64,000 nt of DNA, taken from positions 1 to 64,000 of the forward strand of contig PBGL02000011.1 in the NCBI GenBank assembly GCA_002718995.2, read 5' to 3'. Source of the DNA: Methanobacteriota archaeon. GTDB taxonomy: Archaea > Thermoplasmatota > Poseidoniia > Poseidoniales > Thalassarchaeaceae. A program made the position numbers and the translations under genes. The notes below the pieces were generated by a model, which was given only the letters and a program-made list of their open reading frames with translations, had not been told where the DNA came from and did no database searches. Numbering within the stretch: the first letter of the stretch is position 1; each line of letters begins with the position of its first letter. Below, in pieces: positions 38,553 to 47,549 of this stretch.

Positions 38553-39608
38553 ATGGCTTCATTTCTCAGTCCCTTCTCGTCGTCACCGGTAATCGCTATG
38601 GATAGAGAACTTCTTGAGAGAACAGCAAGTGAGTTAGTGGCTCCCGGAAGGGGAATTCTTGCTGCTGACGAGAGCAATGGAACAATGTCGAGTAGGCTTC
38701 AGGCTGTAGGCGTTGAACCATCATCGGAATCACGGCGTGCATACAGATCAAACATATTCTCCACATCGGGCTACGAGTCTGCAGTTAGTGGAGTAATTCT
38801 CTTTGATGAGACAATTAGACAATCCATGGATGACGGCACTGCTATTCCTGATTACCTTGCAAGCCGAGGTGTTCACCCCGGGATCAAGGTAGACACAGGG
38901 GCCAAGGAGTTAGCCCACCACTCCGGCGAGAAAATCACCGAAGGGTTGGATGGCCTAAGGGAGAGGTGCATGGAATACTTCTCAATGGGTGCTCGCTTTG
39001 CAAAATGGAGAGCAGTAATTAGAATTGGCGAGGGCATGCCAAGCGATGCAAACATCTCCACGAACGCCCATGCCCTAGCTCGATATGCTGCAATTTGTCA
39101 GGAGCAAGGACTAGTTCCAATCATCGAGCCCGAGGTCATTATGGATGGTGATCATGATGCCCAGGCCTGCTATGATGTTACTGCAAGGATTCTCGATGCA
39201 ACCTTTTCAGAGTGCAAGGCCCAAGGGGTTCACATTCCAGGGGCCCTGCTCAAGCCAAACATGATTTTACCTGGCAAAGATTGTCCCGATCAAGGAGATA
39301 GGGAACAAGCCGCACGGATGACAGTTGAATGCCTGACAGCACACGTCCCACATGATATTCCTGGAATTGTTTTCCTTTCAGGAGGTCAGTCAGATGAAGA
39401 TGCTACTGCCCACCTCAATCTAATGAACGGAATGGACGTCGAACACCCATGGCAATTGTCCTACTCATACGGCAGAGCGCTCCTCGCCCACGCCCTCCAG
39501 ACCTGGGCGAGCGGATCAAGTGAGGAGAGTCAGAATGCCTTTGCTCATCGGGCCTCAATGAACAGCCTAGCTAGAAGTGGAGATTGGTCCGCAGAGTTAG
39601 AAGTTTGA
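38553..39608 (+). CDS. Class I (eukaryote/bacterial-type) fructose-bisphosphate aldolase
   Basis: LVAPGRGILAADESNGTMSSRL; RFAKWRAVIRIGEG; GLVPIIEPEVIMDGDHD; GALLKPNMILPG. Start may be M at 38598. Confidence 0.95.
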   Translation: MASFLSPFSSSPVIAMDRELLERTASELVAPGRGILAADESNGTMSSRLQAVGVEPSSESRRAYRSNIFSTSGYESAVSGVILFDETIRQSMDDGTAIPDYLASRGVHPGIKVDTGAKELAHHSGEKITEGLDGLRERCMEYFSMGARFAKWRAVIRIGEGMPSDANISTNAHALARYAAICQEQGLVPIIEPEVIMDGDHDAQACYDVTARILDATFSECKAQGVHIPGALLKPNMILPGKDCPDQGDREQAARMTVECLTAHVPHDIPGIVFLSGGQSDEDATAHLNLMNGMDVEHPWQLSYSYGRALLAHALQTWASGSSEESQNAFAHRASMNSLARSGDWSAELEV

Positions 39609-39620
39609 TTTGAGTACTGC

Positions 39621-39875
39621 TCAATTCTCGCCGTCGAGAACCCCTGGCCTTAGTTGCCAGACGCATATTTCGTACCTTCCAGAAAGCGCGCCGCCCCTCT
39701 TTGTTGTTGCCACCTTCATGATGTCCTTGTCCTTCGAAAGAACATTCCCCAACTGCTGAGGGGTAGTTCCGTGCCTCATGGTGGTGTTCACGTGCTCGAG
39801 TATCTCGGTAGTGTTCGCCTCACCCTTGTTGTGCAGATATTTCTTTATTTTTTGCCTAAGTCTTGTTGTCCTCAT
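39621..39875 (-). CDS. Small basic winged-helix-like protein (paralogue of downstream-listed ORF)
   Basis: MRTTRLRQKIKKYLHNKGEANTTEILEHVNTTMRHGTTPQQLGNVLSKDKDIMKVATTKRGGALSGRYEICVW; ATGA overlap with the 39872..40150 gene. Confidence 0.6.
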   Translation of the reverse strand: MRTTRLRQKIKKYLHNKGEANTTEILEHVNTTMRHGTTPQQLGNVLSKDKDIMKVATTKRGGALSGRYEICVWQLRPGVLDGEN

Positions 39876-40150
39876 TTTAACTCCTCCTTGTTGGGCTCCC
39901 CTCTTTCGTGGTAAGCCACCCAATCATCGGTCGCCCATTCCGACAGTGGGTACTCCCTTCCTGCAATCCCGCTTCTCCTGACCGTTCCTATTCTGACGAT
40001 TTTTCCGTCCATCTCAAGTATCGACGCAATATCGGATCGGGGGGTTTGCGAACTGCTCTGGGACTCAATCCAGGCAGATATTTCTGCGGTGTTCCTAGGT
40101 CTGTCTGAGATGAATTTCCTGATCATATTACGAATCTGGTCATTCTCCAT
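39872..40150 (-). CDS. Small winged-helix-like protein
   Basis: MENDQIRNMIRKFISDRPRNTAEISAWIESQSSSQTPRSDIASILEMDGKIVRIGTVRRSGIAGREYPLSEW; aligns by eye with the neighbouring ORF. Confidence 0.6.
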   Translation of the reverse strand: MENDQIRNMIRKFISDRPRNTAEISAWIESQSSSQTPRSDIASILEMDGKIVRIGTVRRSGIAGREYPLSEWATDDWVAYHERGEPNKEELK

Positions 40151-40245
40151 TATTACTCGCCATTCCTTGGTCACGGTACCGCAGACGGCCCGATATTCAC
40201 AGGACGGCGGGCACTGATATAACCGTTCTGTACGATTTAATGCAA

Positions 40246-40354
40246 TTTAGTTACCAAACATGACGAATATTGTAGTAGATTTAGTTACATTATCAGGTGT
40301 TGAAATGAAACCACCCTATTCTCCATCGGAAATGTGTAATTAAATGTAACTAAA
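40246..40354. promoter_or_regulatory. Candidate operator: three TTTAGTTAC motifs in AT-rich divergent promoter
   Basis: TTTAGTTAC at 40246-40254 and 40280-40288; reverse complement GTAACTAAA at 40346-40354. The last two extend to TTTAGTTACATT as inverted copies. Confidence 0.5.
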
Positions 40355-40404
40355 CAGTTTATTTTATTACTATTACATAATGTCGATTCAAACAGAGGTG
40401 CATT

Positions 40405-43029
40405 ATGGTGTCCGATGGTTCCCAAATTAAACCAGGGGAGCATCTGCAGTCACCCTCTGGCAAGATACGTAGTAGGAATCGAAGAAGGCTGTTGAACAGA
40501 CTTGCCGATGGAGGTGCAACAGTTAGTGAGATGGCAACCGATTCTGGAATACGGGTCCCCCACGTATCTGCAGAAGTAAGGAAGATGAGAAACGATGCAC
40601 TGGTAGACAGTGATATGCCCCCTGGGAGCAGAGGGGCGGTACTTCACCTGACTGACAAGGGATGGGATGCCGTAAGGTCCGACGAATGGTCCAGGGCATT
40701 GGAAGCACTCCCCCTCCCAGAAAATGATAATCAGATTTGCATCCTTTCTAGGGATGGCCCGAATCTTCTGATAGGGTTGATGGGCCCAACTGAATCCCCA
40801 TTGATCCTAATTCCAGATAAGCCACCTGAAATTATCGATAGCACAGAATCTTCCAGTGGAACAGAGGGGGTTCCTTGGAGCTGGGCAGCCATCAGGGAGA
40901 GGGGTCCAAGGTGGCTCGACCTCTCCAGCATGGAATCGCGCAGCTCGCCTTTGCCGATGGACAGAAGCAGGATCGATACTTTTTCAGAAGGACGTTCAGT
41001 AATCGGGATCGTCAGAGCAAGGCTATTAGATGAAGGCCGTCCGATTGCTGTAGCACCTGGCAGATGGTTCTCAGGACCAATACATAGGCCTGTACCGCCT
41101 CTGCCGGAGAACACCATGCATAGGGGCCCATGGGTCCTAGGAACATGTCACAAAATGTCCCCCGACATTAGACCTAAGACAGCAGTAGCCGCCATTGCTG
41201 GAGACAGGCTGCCTCGATCAATGCTCCTGAAGAGCTCGAGATCTTCAGCTATAGTAATTGCAAATTTGGGAGGTATCGATGTCAGTAGTATCCATTATCC
41301 GGTAGAATCACTGGATCATTGGATAGAGGTCGCCCATCCCCGACTATCGGACTCAGAGAGGAGTAAGAGATGCCAGTCTCTGAAGGATAGGATATTGGGC
41401 AATCGAAGGTCGAAGACAGAAGACTCTACTTGGAGGAGGTTCAGACGTGATTGGGGCCAGTCAGAATTTACCTCCGAGCCAATCAGTCCCGGATTTATAG
41501 ATACCAGGGGCATTGGAAGCGCCGCTATTGAATCTCTAGTAAGATGGGTGTCTTCGGTACAGGAACGTCCGCCGATAGTAGTCGACCTCCCTAGCGACAT
41601 TCCCAGTGATGTCGCTATTTCCTTATCCTCCCATCCTAGTCTGAGGATGGTGATATTGGCCGAGAAGTCGCCCCATTTCTCCAATCTAGATCAATTATCA
41701 CAAGACCCACTCAGGCCTCTCCCATGGATGATGCTAGAATTGAGGAGTGGCAAGTCATTACCGGTAAAGCTCGTCGATCCGGTGACCCACTCGCCAGATT
41801 CTGTCAGCATGCAATCGGGCGGAATCTCAGATAATGATCTTCCCGCGGGGACCCGATTCCTGATAGAGGAAGTAGAAGACCAGGAGTACTCGTCTATGAT
41901 CAGATCGGCCTTGTCCCAATATCCAGAAGGAAACGAGGAGTGGGCTAATAGGATGGAAGCCAGCTATCCTATGGCTGCATGGATTGCCTCTCCTCCAAGA
42001 ACCAGGTGGCCGAGATGGCAGAGACTAGGAAAGAGGCTTGATCCAAGATGGCTAGTCATGATGGATTTCTCATTCCTTCCGCTAGAGAGACTCTCCGAGG
42101 CGGCCGAAGTTGCTCCCGAGGAAGCTCTAGAAGAATTCTCGGAAAAATTCAGTGAGCTACTAAGGGAAGCTCCCGATTCTGCATTGAGGGCTAGGCCCAC
42201 CATGGACTCAAGAAATGCCTCATCAGGAACTTCATGGGTAGCAGCTCAATTGCTAGCCAACTCTCCCTGGCTGCCGAATAGCCTTCACGGGGACCTGATG
42301 AAGTGGGCGATTGATGCATGGCTATGTAAGCCCCCCGAGAAATCCCTCGCGGCATTACAAGGGGTGATGTGGCTGTACACGCGTGAGGATATGGAATCCA
42401 CAGAAATTGATGGCATATTGAGAGAAATAATCGAGAAGGGCAGGGAACTCGAGCATGGAAACGAGCTACTGATATGGTCTAACCTCGTAGATCGCTCACA
42501 AAGAATAGCTGAATTAGAAGTTGAACAGATAGGTCCGATACTATACTCTCTTCCTCTGAGTTGGTGGTCGGCAATTTCTCCGGATCTTCTTTTCAATATG
42601 CTTGAGGATGACGACAAATTTGACTGGCTCCTAATGAATCCGGTTCCATGGCCTGCAGCCATCCTAAGAAAGCCCGGGGAAACGTGCAAAGCACCTGCTC
42701 TCAATGAACTAAGGCATAGGGGCTGCGATCCAGAATTACGAGTTCTCTTATCCAGGAGGATGAGAAGCAGGGTCGAAGCAGAGGGCACTTTCCCAGGAGA
42801 ACCATATTTGCTTGACCTACTTGATTCCCTTGATTCTGTTTTCGAGGGCAGGTCCCCAAAAATAGGGAGGACCCATCCACTAGTGGGGTGGCTCGCACAA
42901 CCGTTGGAAAAATGGCCTTATTTCAGTACGAATGAATGTATCTCAGGAGATGCAAATGTGGCGGAGAGAATCATGCTCAAGGAATCCGGATTCCATGATG
43001 GACTCTCAGAATCCCCCACTTTGGACTAG
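40405..43029 (+). CDS. Large uncharacterised protein with N-terminal winged-helix domain
   Basis: 874 aa; RNRRRLLNRLADGGATVSEMATDSGIRVPHVSAEVRKMRNDALVDSDMPPGSRGAVLHLTDKGWDAVRS is MarR/wHTH-like; the remaining ~780 aa has no domain I recognise. Confidence 0.75.
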   Translation: MVSDGSQIKPGEHLQSPSGKIRSRNRRRLLNRLADGGATVSEMATDSGIRVPHVSAEVRKMRNDALVDSDMPPGSRGAVLHLTDKGWDAVRSDEWSRALEALPLPENDNQICILSRDGPNLLIGLMGPTESPLILIPDKPPEIIDSTESSSGTEGVPWSWAAIRERGPRWLDLSSMESRSSPLPMDRSRIDTFSEGRSVIGIVRARLLDEGRPIAVAPGRWFSGPIHRPVPPLPENTMHRGPWVLGTCHKMSPDIRPKTAVAAIAGDRLPRSMLLKSSRSSAIVIANLGGIDVSSIHYPVESLDHWIEVAHPRLSDSERSKRCQSLKDRILGNRRSKTEDSTWRRFRRDWGQSEFTSEPISPGFIDTRGIGSAAIESLVRWVSSVQERPPIVVDLPSDIPSDVAISLSSHPSLRMVILAEKSPHFSNLDQLSQDPLRPLPWMMLELRSGKSLPVKLVDPVTHSPDSVSMQSGGISDNDLPAGTRFLIEEVEDQEYSSMIRSALSQYPEGNEEWANRMEASYPMAAWIASPPRTRWPRWQRLGKRLDPRWLVMMDFSFLPLERLSEAAEVAPEEALEEFSEKFSELLREAPDSALRARPTMDSRNASSGTSWVAAQLLANSPWLPNSLHGDLMKWAIDAWLCKPPEKSLAALQGVMWLYTREDMESTEIDGILREIIEKGRELEHGNELLIWSNLVDRSQRIAELEVEQIGPILYSLPLSWWSAISPDLLFNMLEDDDKFDWLLMNPVPWPAAILRKPGETCKAPALNELRHRGCDPELRVLLSRRMRSRVEAEGTFPGEPYLLDLLDSLDSVFEGRSPKIGRTHPLVGWLAQPLEKWPYFSTNECISGDANVAERIMLKESGFHDGLSESPTLD

Positions 43030-43050
43030 AGGAAATGGTATTTCTCCAAA

Positions 43051-43362
43051 CCGAGGGGTTCTTGACCTACACTTCCGGCCGCAAGTTGCCCAGCGGCAAC
43101 ACCGTGTTGACGAAACCCCCTCGCCGGAGGTAGAGGATGAAACATGGTACCACGCATGGGTAGCCATCTGTCGAAGACCGACTTGACTGCCTCCAAGGCA
43201 GAATGACTGTCGGCGCAAAACAGATGGCCGGACCGGGACAAGGTCCCCTGAGGACCCGCGAGGGGATGAATCAAGGGACTACCACCCAGTCCGACAGACG
43301 TCCCGGGGTGGGTCAGGTGCTGGAGCATTGCAGTGAAGGCTACCGTTACGCCCCGGGGCACA
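43051..43362 (+). ncRNA. Candidate structured non-coding RNA of unassigned class (strand uncertain)
   Basis: Intergenic, GC-rich, with multiple complementary stems including 43163-43171/43220-43228 (9 bp) nesting 43178-43182/43209-43213 and 43187-43192/43196-43201, plus long-range 43061-43067/43311-43317. Confidence 0.6.
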
Positions 43363-43407
43363 CTTTACTAACTAGAAATTAAAATTAGATTCATCGGTGA
43401 AACGAAT

Positions 43408-44427
43408 ATGTTCGATGTCGGTCTGATTGGAGGCACATTCGACCGATTCCACAAAGGTCACCTACACCTAATTTCCGAGTCTCTGGAACACTGTGAAAAA
43501 TTAGAAATTTGGATTATTTCAGATAGTACGGCTAAGAAAAAGGACACAAGGGTACTGTCATGGGAAGAACGCCTCCATGACCTAAAGAGATCTTTGGACA
43601 ATGAATTGTTGTCAAGGGTCTCTTTCGGCAAATTAGAGGACAGTTTTGGCCCTGCCCCGATCCATGAAGAAGCACGTGTTATCTTCTGCACGGAAGATAC
43701 AAGGAAAAATTGTGAAGAGATAAATGATTTGAGAATCAAGAACGAATTAACTCCATTGCAGATAGTTACCCTAGATCTACAATATGCATGGGATGGAAGG
43801 CCAATATCCAGCTCGAGGATTAGGGAAGGAACGATCGATAGGGACGGCAACCCATGGATCCCTGTAAGCATAAGATCCGGAACCATCGTTATGACGCCAG
43901 AGGTCGAAGGAAATCTCAAAGACCCCTTTGGGACATTATTCCCCGGTCCGGAGGGAAACCCTGCAGAGGCAATGAACAATGCACTTTCTCATATTGAAAA
44001 TCGGTCAGGCCCTACAATTGCAGTTGGTGATGTCACCGTTCTAACTATGCACCAACTGGGAAAGGCCCCCGACATCTCCCTAATCGATGGTATGACCAAA
44101 AGAAAGGAGTGGGAAGGGGCGAGCAGTATTGATCAGGAATACTATGACCACAGAATCGACTGTTCAAGCCCCCCTGGGTCATTGACAACTTCTCTGCTAG
44201 AGGCGTGCGAGGCTGCCATTCACTCTTGGAAGAAGGACGGGTCTTCCACAATAATAAATGTCGAAGGAGAGGAAGACTTGGCCCCACTACTATTGCATCC
44301 TCTGTCTCCAATTGGGGCTGTAGTCCTTTATGGACAGCCCGGAAAGGGAGTCGTAGTCAGAATATGTGGCGAGGAGTCCAAGGGCAGATGCCGCCAACTA
44401 CTGGAGTCATTCGTCAGTGCTGATTAG
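43408..44427 (+). CDS. Phosphopantetheine adenylyltransferase fused to DUF359-type GTP-dependent dephospho-CoA kinase
   Basis: N-term VGLIGGTFDRFHKGHLHLI ... ISSSRIREGTID (PPAT); C-term TIAVGDVTVLTMHQLGKAPDISLIDGMTKR ... INVEGEEDLAPLLLHPLSPIGAVVLYGQPGKGVVV (DUF359). Confidence 0.88.
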   Translation: MFDVGLIGGTFDRFHKGHLHLISESLEHCEKLEIWIISDSTAKKKDTRVLSWEERLHDLKRSLDNELLSRVSFGKLEDSFGPAPIHEEARVIFCTEDTRKNCEEINDLRIKNELTPLQIVTLDLQYAWDGRPISSSRIREGTIDRDGNPWIPVSIRSGTIVMTPEVEGNLKDPFGTLFPGPEGNPAEAMNNALSHIENRSGPTIAVGDVTVLTMHQLGKAPDISLIDGMTKRKEWEGASSIDQEYYDHRIDCSSPPGSLTTSLLEACEAAIHSWKKDGSSTIINVEGEEDLAPLLLHPLSPIGAVVLYGQPGKGVVVRICGEESKGRCRQLLESFVSAD

Positions 44428-44939
44428 GACTCTGATTCCGAGAGGATGCCAATCCCAACTCCGAAAGAAATCAGTACCACTGCTACCGAGTAGACGCCCG
44501 GGTCGACCCAAGTCGACTCATTAACGCTCCAAATCAGATAGAACAAGACGCCCAATGCAACCAGCCAACTGGAGGCTAATTTCTTGAATCCACCATCAAA
44601 TACAAGCAGGCGCGTCATAATGCACGCAGGCAGTCCAGACACCCAGGAAGCGAAGCCCCCCTCATGCGTCTTATTCAACCCTAGAACTCCAGCTGCTAAA
44701 ATTGCAACACTCAGGGCTCCGAAGATCGCATCATCAGCCACAAATGACATGTCTGTGGTCGACGAATTCTTTACGCCAGTGAGGAATTTCATCCAAAGCA
44801 CCTTTCTCCCCTCAGAATAGGCCCCCTGTGTTAGATTCACAATTGTCAGAAGGGCTAGCCATGCCCCTAGAAGGACCGCAGATGCGGAAAGGGCCTTGCT
44901 AGGTCGAGTCAGGGACTCCATCCACGTTGATTCACTCAT
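44424..44939 (-). CDS. Hypothetical multi-TM membrane protein
   Basis: Likely start MSESTWMESL at 44939; about five hydrophobic segments; no family recognised. Confidence 0.6.
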   Translation of the reverse strand: MSESTWMESLTRPSKALSASAVLLGAWLALLTIVNLTQGAYSEGRKVLWMKFLTGVKNSSTTDMSFVADDAIFGALSVAILAAGVLGLNKTHEGGFASWVSGLPACIMTRLLVFDGGFKKLASSWLVALGVLFYLIWSVNESTWVDPGVYSVAVVLISFGVGIGILSESES

Positions 44940-44994
44940 AGTAACGGGCGGGCGACCTAGATGTTTGGTATAACCATTTTCAGAGCTGGCAGAC

Positions 44995-46236
44995 TCATCG
45001 AAGATGACTCTGCAACACATACTTGCCCGCTGCAGCCTGTGCAATGAGTGGCTCTGACTCGCTAAGGGCATCTATCGCATCTATCGCCTTGGGTATTGCT
45101 GAGTTAACCTGCTTGCTCCTGCCGCCTCGCCCCTTACTGACGTTCCTGGCCATGATTAGTCCGAGTGTATCCAACTCATTCAGCAGGGAAGAAATCCTTC
45201 TCGGAGTAAGGGGTTCAACCCCTACTTTGATGCACGCTTCAGAGTACGTCCTGTAAACTTCTCCCGTGCTAATATTTCTGAGCCCGTTACCTTCATTCAA
45301 CCTGATGGAGAATAATACTAACTTTTGATGTAGCGGAAGAGTTCTCAGAACAGGGGTCACCTGGTCATACTCCAACTGACTTTGTGCCATCTTGACATGA
45401 GCAGTTCCTACAAGGGCGTGTTCGTCCTGCTCAGCCTTCTGGATAGAGATCCTAAGGAGATCCAGAGCCCGCCTTGCATCACCGTGCTCTTGGGCAGCCA
45501 GAGCAGCGCATAGTTGGACAACGCCGCCATCCAAAGACCCCTCTCTCAGTCCGAAATCAACTCTCTCCTCTAGGATATCCTGTATCTCCAATGCACTGTA
45601 GGGGTGGAAAACCAAATCCTCTTGGCTCAGCCTGGAACTAACTCTGGGGTCCAGATGTTGAGTGAAGTGCAAGTCATTACTTATTCCGATGATGCAACAT
45701 CTTGAATTATTCAGAACTGTATTGATGTTGGTCAGATTGTACAACAGGCCATCCCCGGATCTTGAGACGAGATTATCGATCTCGTCCAGAACAATGATGT
45801 GAACCCCGCCCTCTCGATCCATTCTGGAAATCAACGTATCGAGAACTCTGTCGGTAGGCCATCCGGTAAATGGTATGGGGGCATCACCTCTCTGCGAGAG
45901 CTGGGTTGCTATGTTTTGAACAACTCTATATTTGGTATCCACGTTTCTACAATTTATCTCGTAGCACCTAACCGACTCGCCCATCTCCTTTCCCTTGTCT
46001 AGTAGCTGTGAAAGTACGAATCTAGTCACCACCGTTTTACCAGATCCTGGAACTCCATATAGCAACATATTGGATGGAATGTGTCCATTCAAAGCATCTA
46101 CAAGATTCCTAACCAAAGAGTCAACCTCGTGTTTACGATGAGGGAGTCTGCTTGGCTCGAAGGCATGGTCGAAAGCCCTCCTATCCAGGAAGAGACTTTC
46201 CTGTCCGAGAATTTTTTCGAAAATATTCCCGTCCAT
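44995..46236 (-). CDS. Orc1/Cdc6 replication initiator
   Basis: LLYGVPGSGKTVVTRFVLSQL Walker A; IIVLDEIDNLVSRSGDGLLYNL Walker B; SSRLSQEDLVFHPY sensor region; C-terminal winged helix. Confidence 0.96.
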   Translation of the reverse strand: MDGNIFEKILGQESLFLDRRAFDHAFEPSRLPHRKHEVDSLVRNLVDALNGHIPSNMLLYGVPGSGKTVVTRFVLSQLLDKGKEMGESVRCYEINCRNVDTKYRVVQNIATQLSQRGDAPIPFTGWPTDRVLDTLISRMDREGGVHIIVLDEIDNLVSRSGDGLLYNLTNINTVLNNSRCCIIGISNDLHFTQHLDPRVSSRLSQEDLVFHPYSALEIQDILEERVDFGLREGSLDGGVVQLCAALAAQEHGDARRALDLLRISIQKAEQDEHALVGTAHVKMAQSQLEYDQVTPVLRTLPLHQKLVLFSIRLNEGNGLRNISTGEVYRTYSEACIKVGVEPLTPRRISSLLNELDTLGLIMARNVSKGRGGRSKQVNSAIPKAIDAIDALSESEPLIAQAAAGKYVLQSHLR

Positions 46237-46637
46237 TTTTTTTCACTTCTCCATATCCCGTACAATTACAGCAACTAAATCCTCATCAGAGTTAGGAACT
46301 GTCTTACCCGGATTCCTAGCGAGTGAGCCAGAGATAATAAGACTCTCTGACGATTTCCACTTGTGATGCCAGTTGGTCGACATAGAGAAAGAAAACTCAC
46401 GATGTCAGATTTACCGATCTATCTTCTCTCTTAATGCCTCCAGGGATAGCGTTTTCTACATAATTTACAGTTACAGATAATATGCTCATTAATGATACAT
46501 CCCTAGTTGCCCGGACTCCATAGTCAAAGCTCCATGGCGGAACAGATAATTTCTTGATTCAGTAGCTAAAAAGAACTCCCAATTTTCCTGAATAATTTGA
46601 AGCCAACTAAGATTAGTATAAATAAGTTATATTTTTT

Positions 46638-47432
46638 CTATGATTTTCCTATCATGATAAAATTCCCATTTCGATCTATTTCAAGAGTATCGCCATCTTC
46701 CAACTGATGTATCGAATTGGGCAAATTGGGGATTGGGAAACCGGACTCATTACCCTTTCCAGAAGAGTAATTGTGAGTCACCAGAATCTTGACTTCCGGG
46801 TGCCTCTCTTCAAATGAAATAACATCAGACGGCCTGTGGTGATGGGGAAACTCACCTATGTCCGGCATGCCCATTTCTAGAATCACCACGTCAGCACTTG
46901 ACGCCCTCTTCTCTATCTCCTCGCATGGTCCAGAATCTCCACAGTGGAGTAGCCTGAATCCGGTTTCGTGAATCAACTCGTACCCATGTGGGTCAGTCTC
47001 AGGAGTATGACAAACTGGAAACCTCTCATACCTCCAACCTGTATCGCTCAATACCCCTGACTCTTCTTCGTCCCAATGCACCCTTTCATTCAATGAATCG
47101 GCCAAGCTCCCTGGGAAGCCCATTTCACAGAGAGAGGAAAGAAATTCTCTACCTCCCGGCCTGAGGTGAACAGACAGATCGTTATTTCCCGAGGGGTCAG
47201 AAATGAATTTCCTATCCAATAAGAAGAATGGAAATCCAAACGTATGATCAGCGTGCCAGTGTGTAATGAGTAAGTGCCTAACATCCGAAGTACCGTATTC
47301 AGCCCTCCTTAGTTGTGCAAGTAGTGTCGGAGGGGCGTCAATGAGTATTTTTCCATCAATCAATGCGAGGGCATGCATTCTCCCATGGGGTGAGAAAGCA
47401 TTGCCAGTGCCCAGGAAGTCGACTCTCGCCAC
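46638..47432 (-). CDS. MBL-fold metallo-hydrolase (RNase Z-like)
   Basis: FLGTGNAFSPHGRMHALALIDGKILIDAPPTLLAQL; LLITHWHADHTFGFPF; LLHCGDSGPCEEI; HHHRPSDVISF. Confidence 0.88.
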   Translation of the reverse strand: MARVDFLGTGNAFSPHGRMHALALIDGKILIDAPPTLLAQLRRAEYGTSDVRHLLITHWHADHTFGFPFFLLDRKFISDPSGNNDLSVHLRPGGREFLSSLCEMGFPGSLADSLNERVHWDEEESGVLSDTGWRYERFPVCHTPETDPHGYELIHETGFRLLHCGDSGPCEEIEKRASSADVVILEMGMPDIGEFPHHHRPSDVISFEERHPEVKILVTHNYSSGKGNESGFPIPNLPNSIHQLEDGDTLEIDRNGNFIMIGKS

Positions 47433-47549
47433 GACACTCGAAGTCGGGCCTATGACTTGACCTCATCGCTCCAATCATCAATAATTCACAGCCTCCCTTC
47501 GGCATTTCTTCATAAACAGAACTAGTCTCGCGGGACCGAAGGTGACTGA

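Noticed and set aside
43311-43341. Possible SRP RNA helix 8 (GGTCAGGTGCTGGAGCATTGCAGTGAAGGC versus GGTCAGGTCCGGAAGGAAGCAGCCAAGGC)
   Set aside because: Similarity is suggestive, but the tetraloop and AGCAG core differ and too few bases follow for an archaeal SRP helix 5 3' strand; not enough to assign.
43026-43361. Minus-strand 111-aa ORF and plus-strand 43006-43218-type ORFs in the coaD-upstream gap
   Set aside because: They lie in the stem-rich region, have no recognisable protein pattern, and their coding potential is better explained by GC-rich structured RNA.
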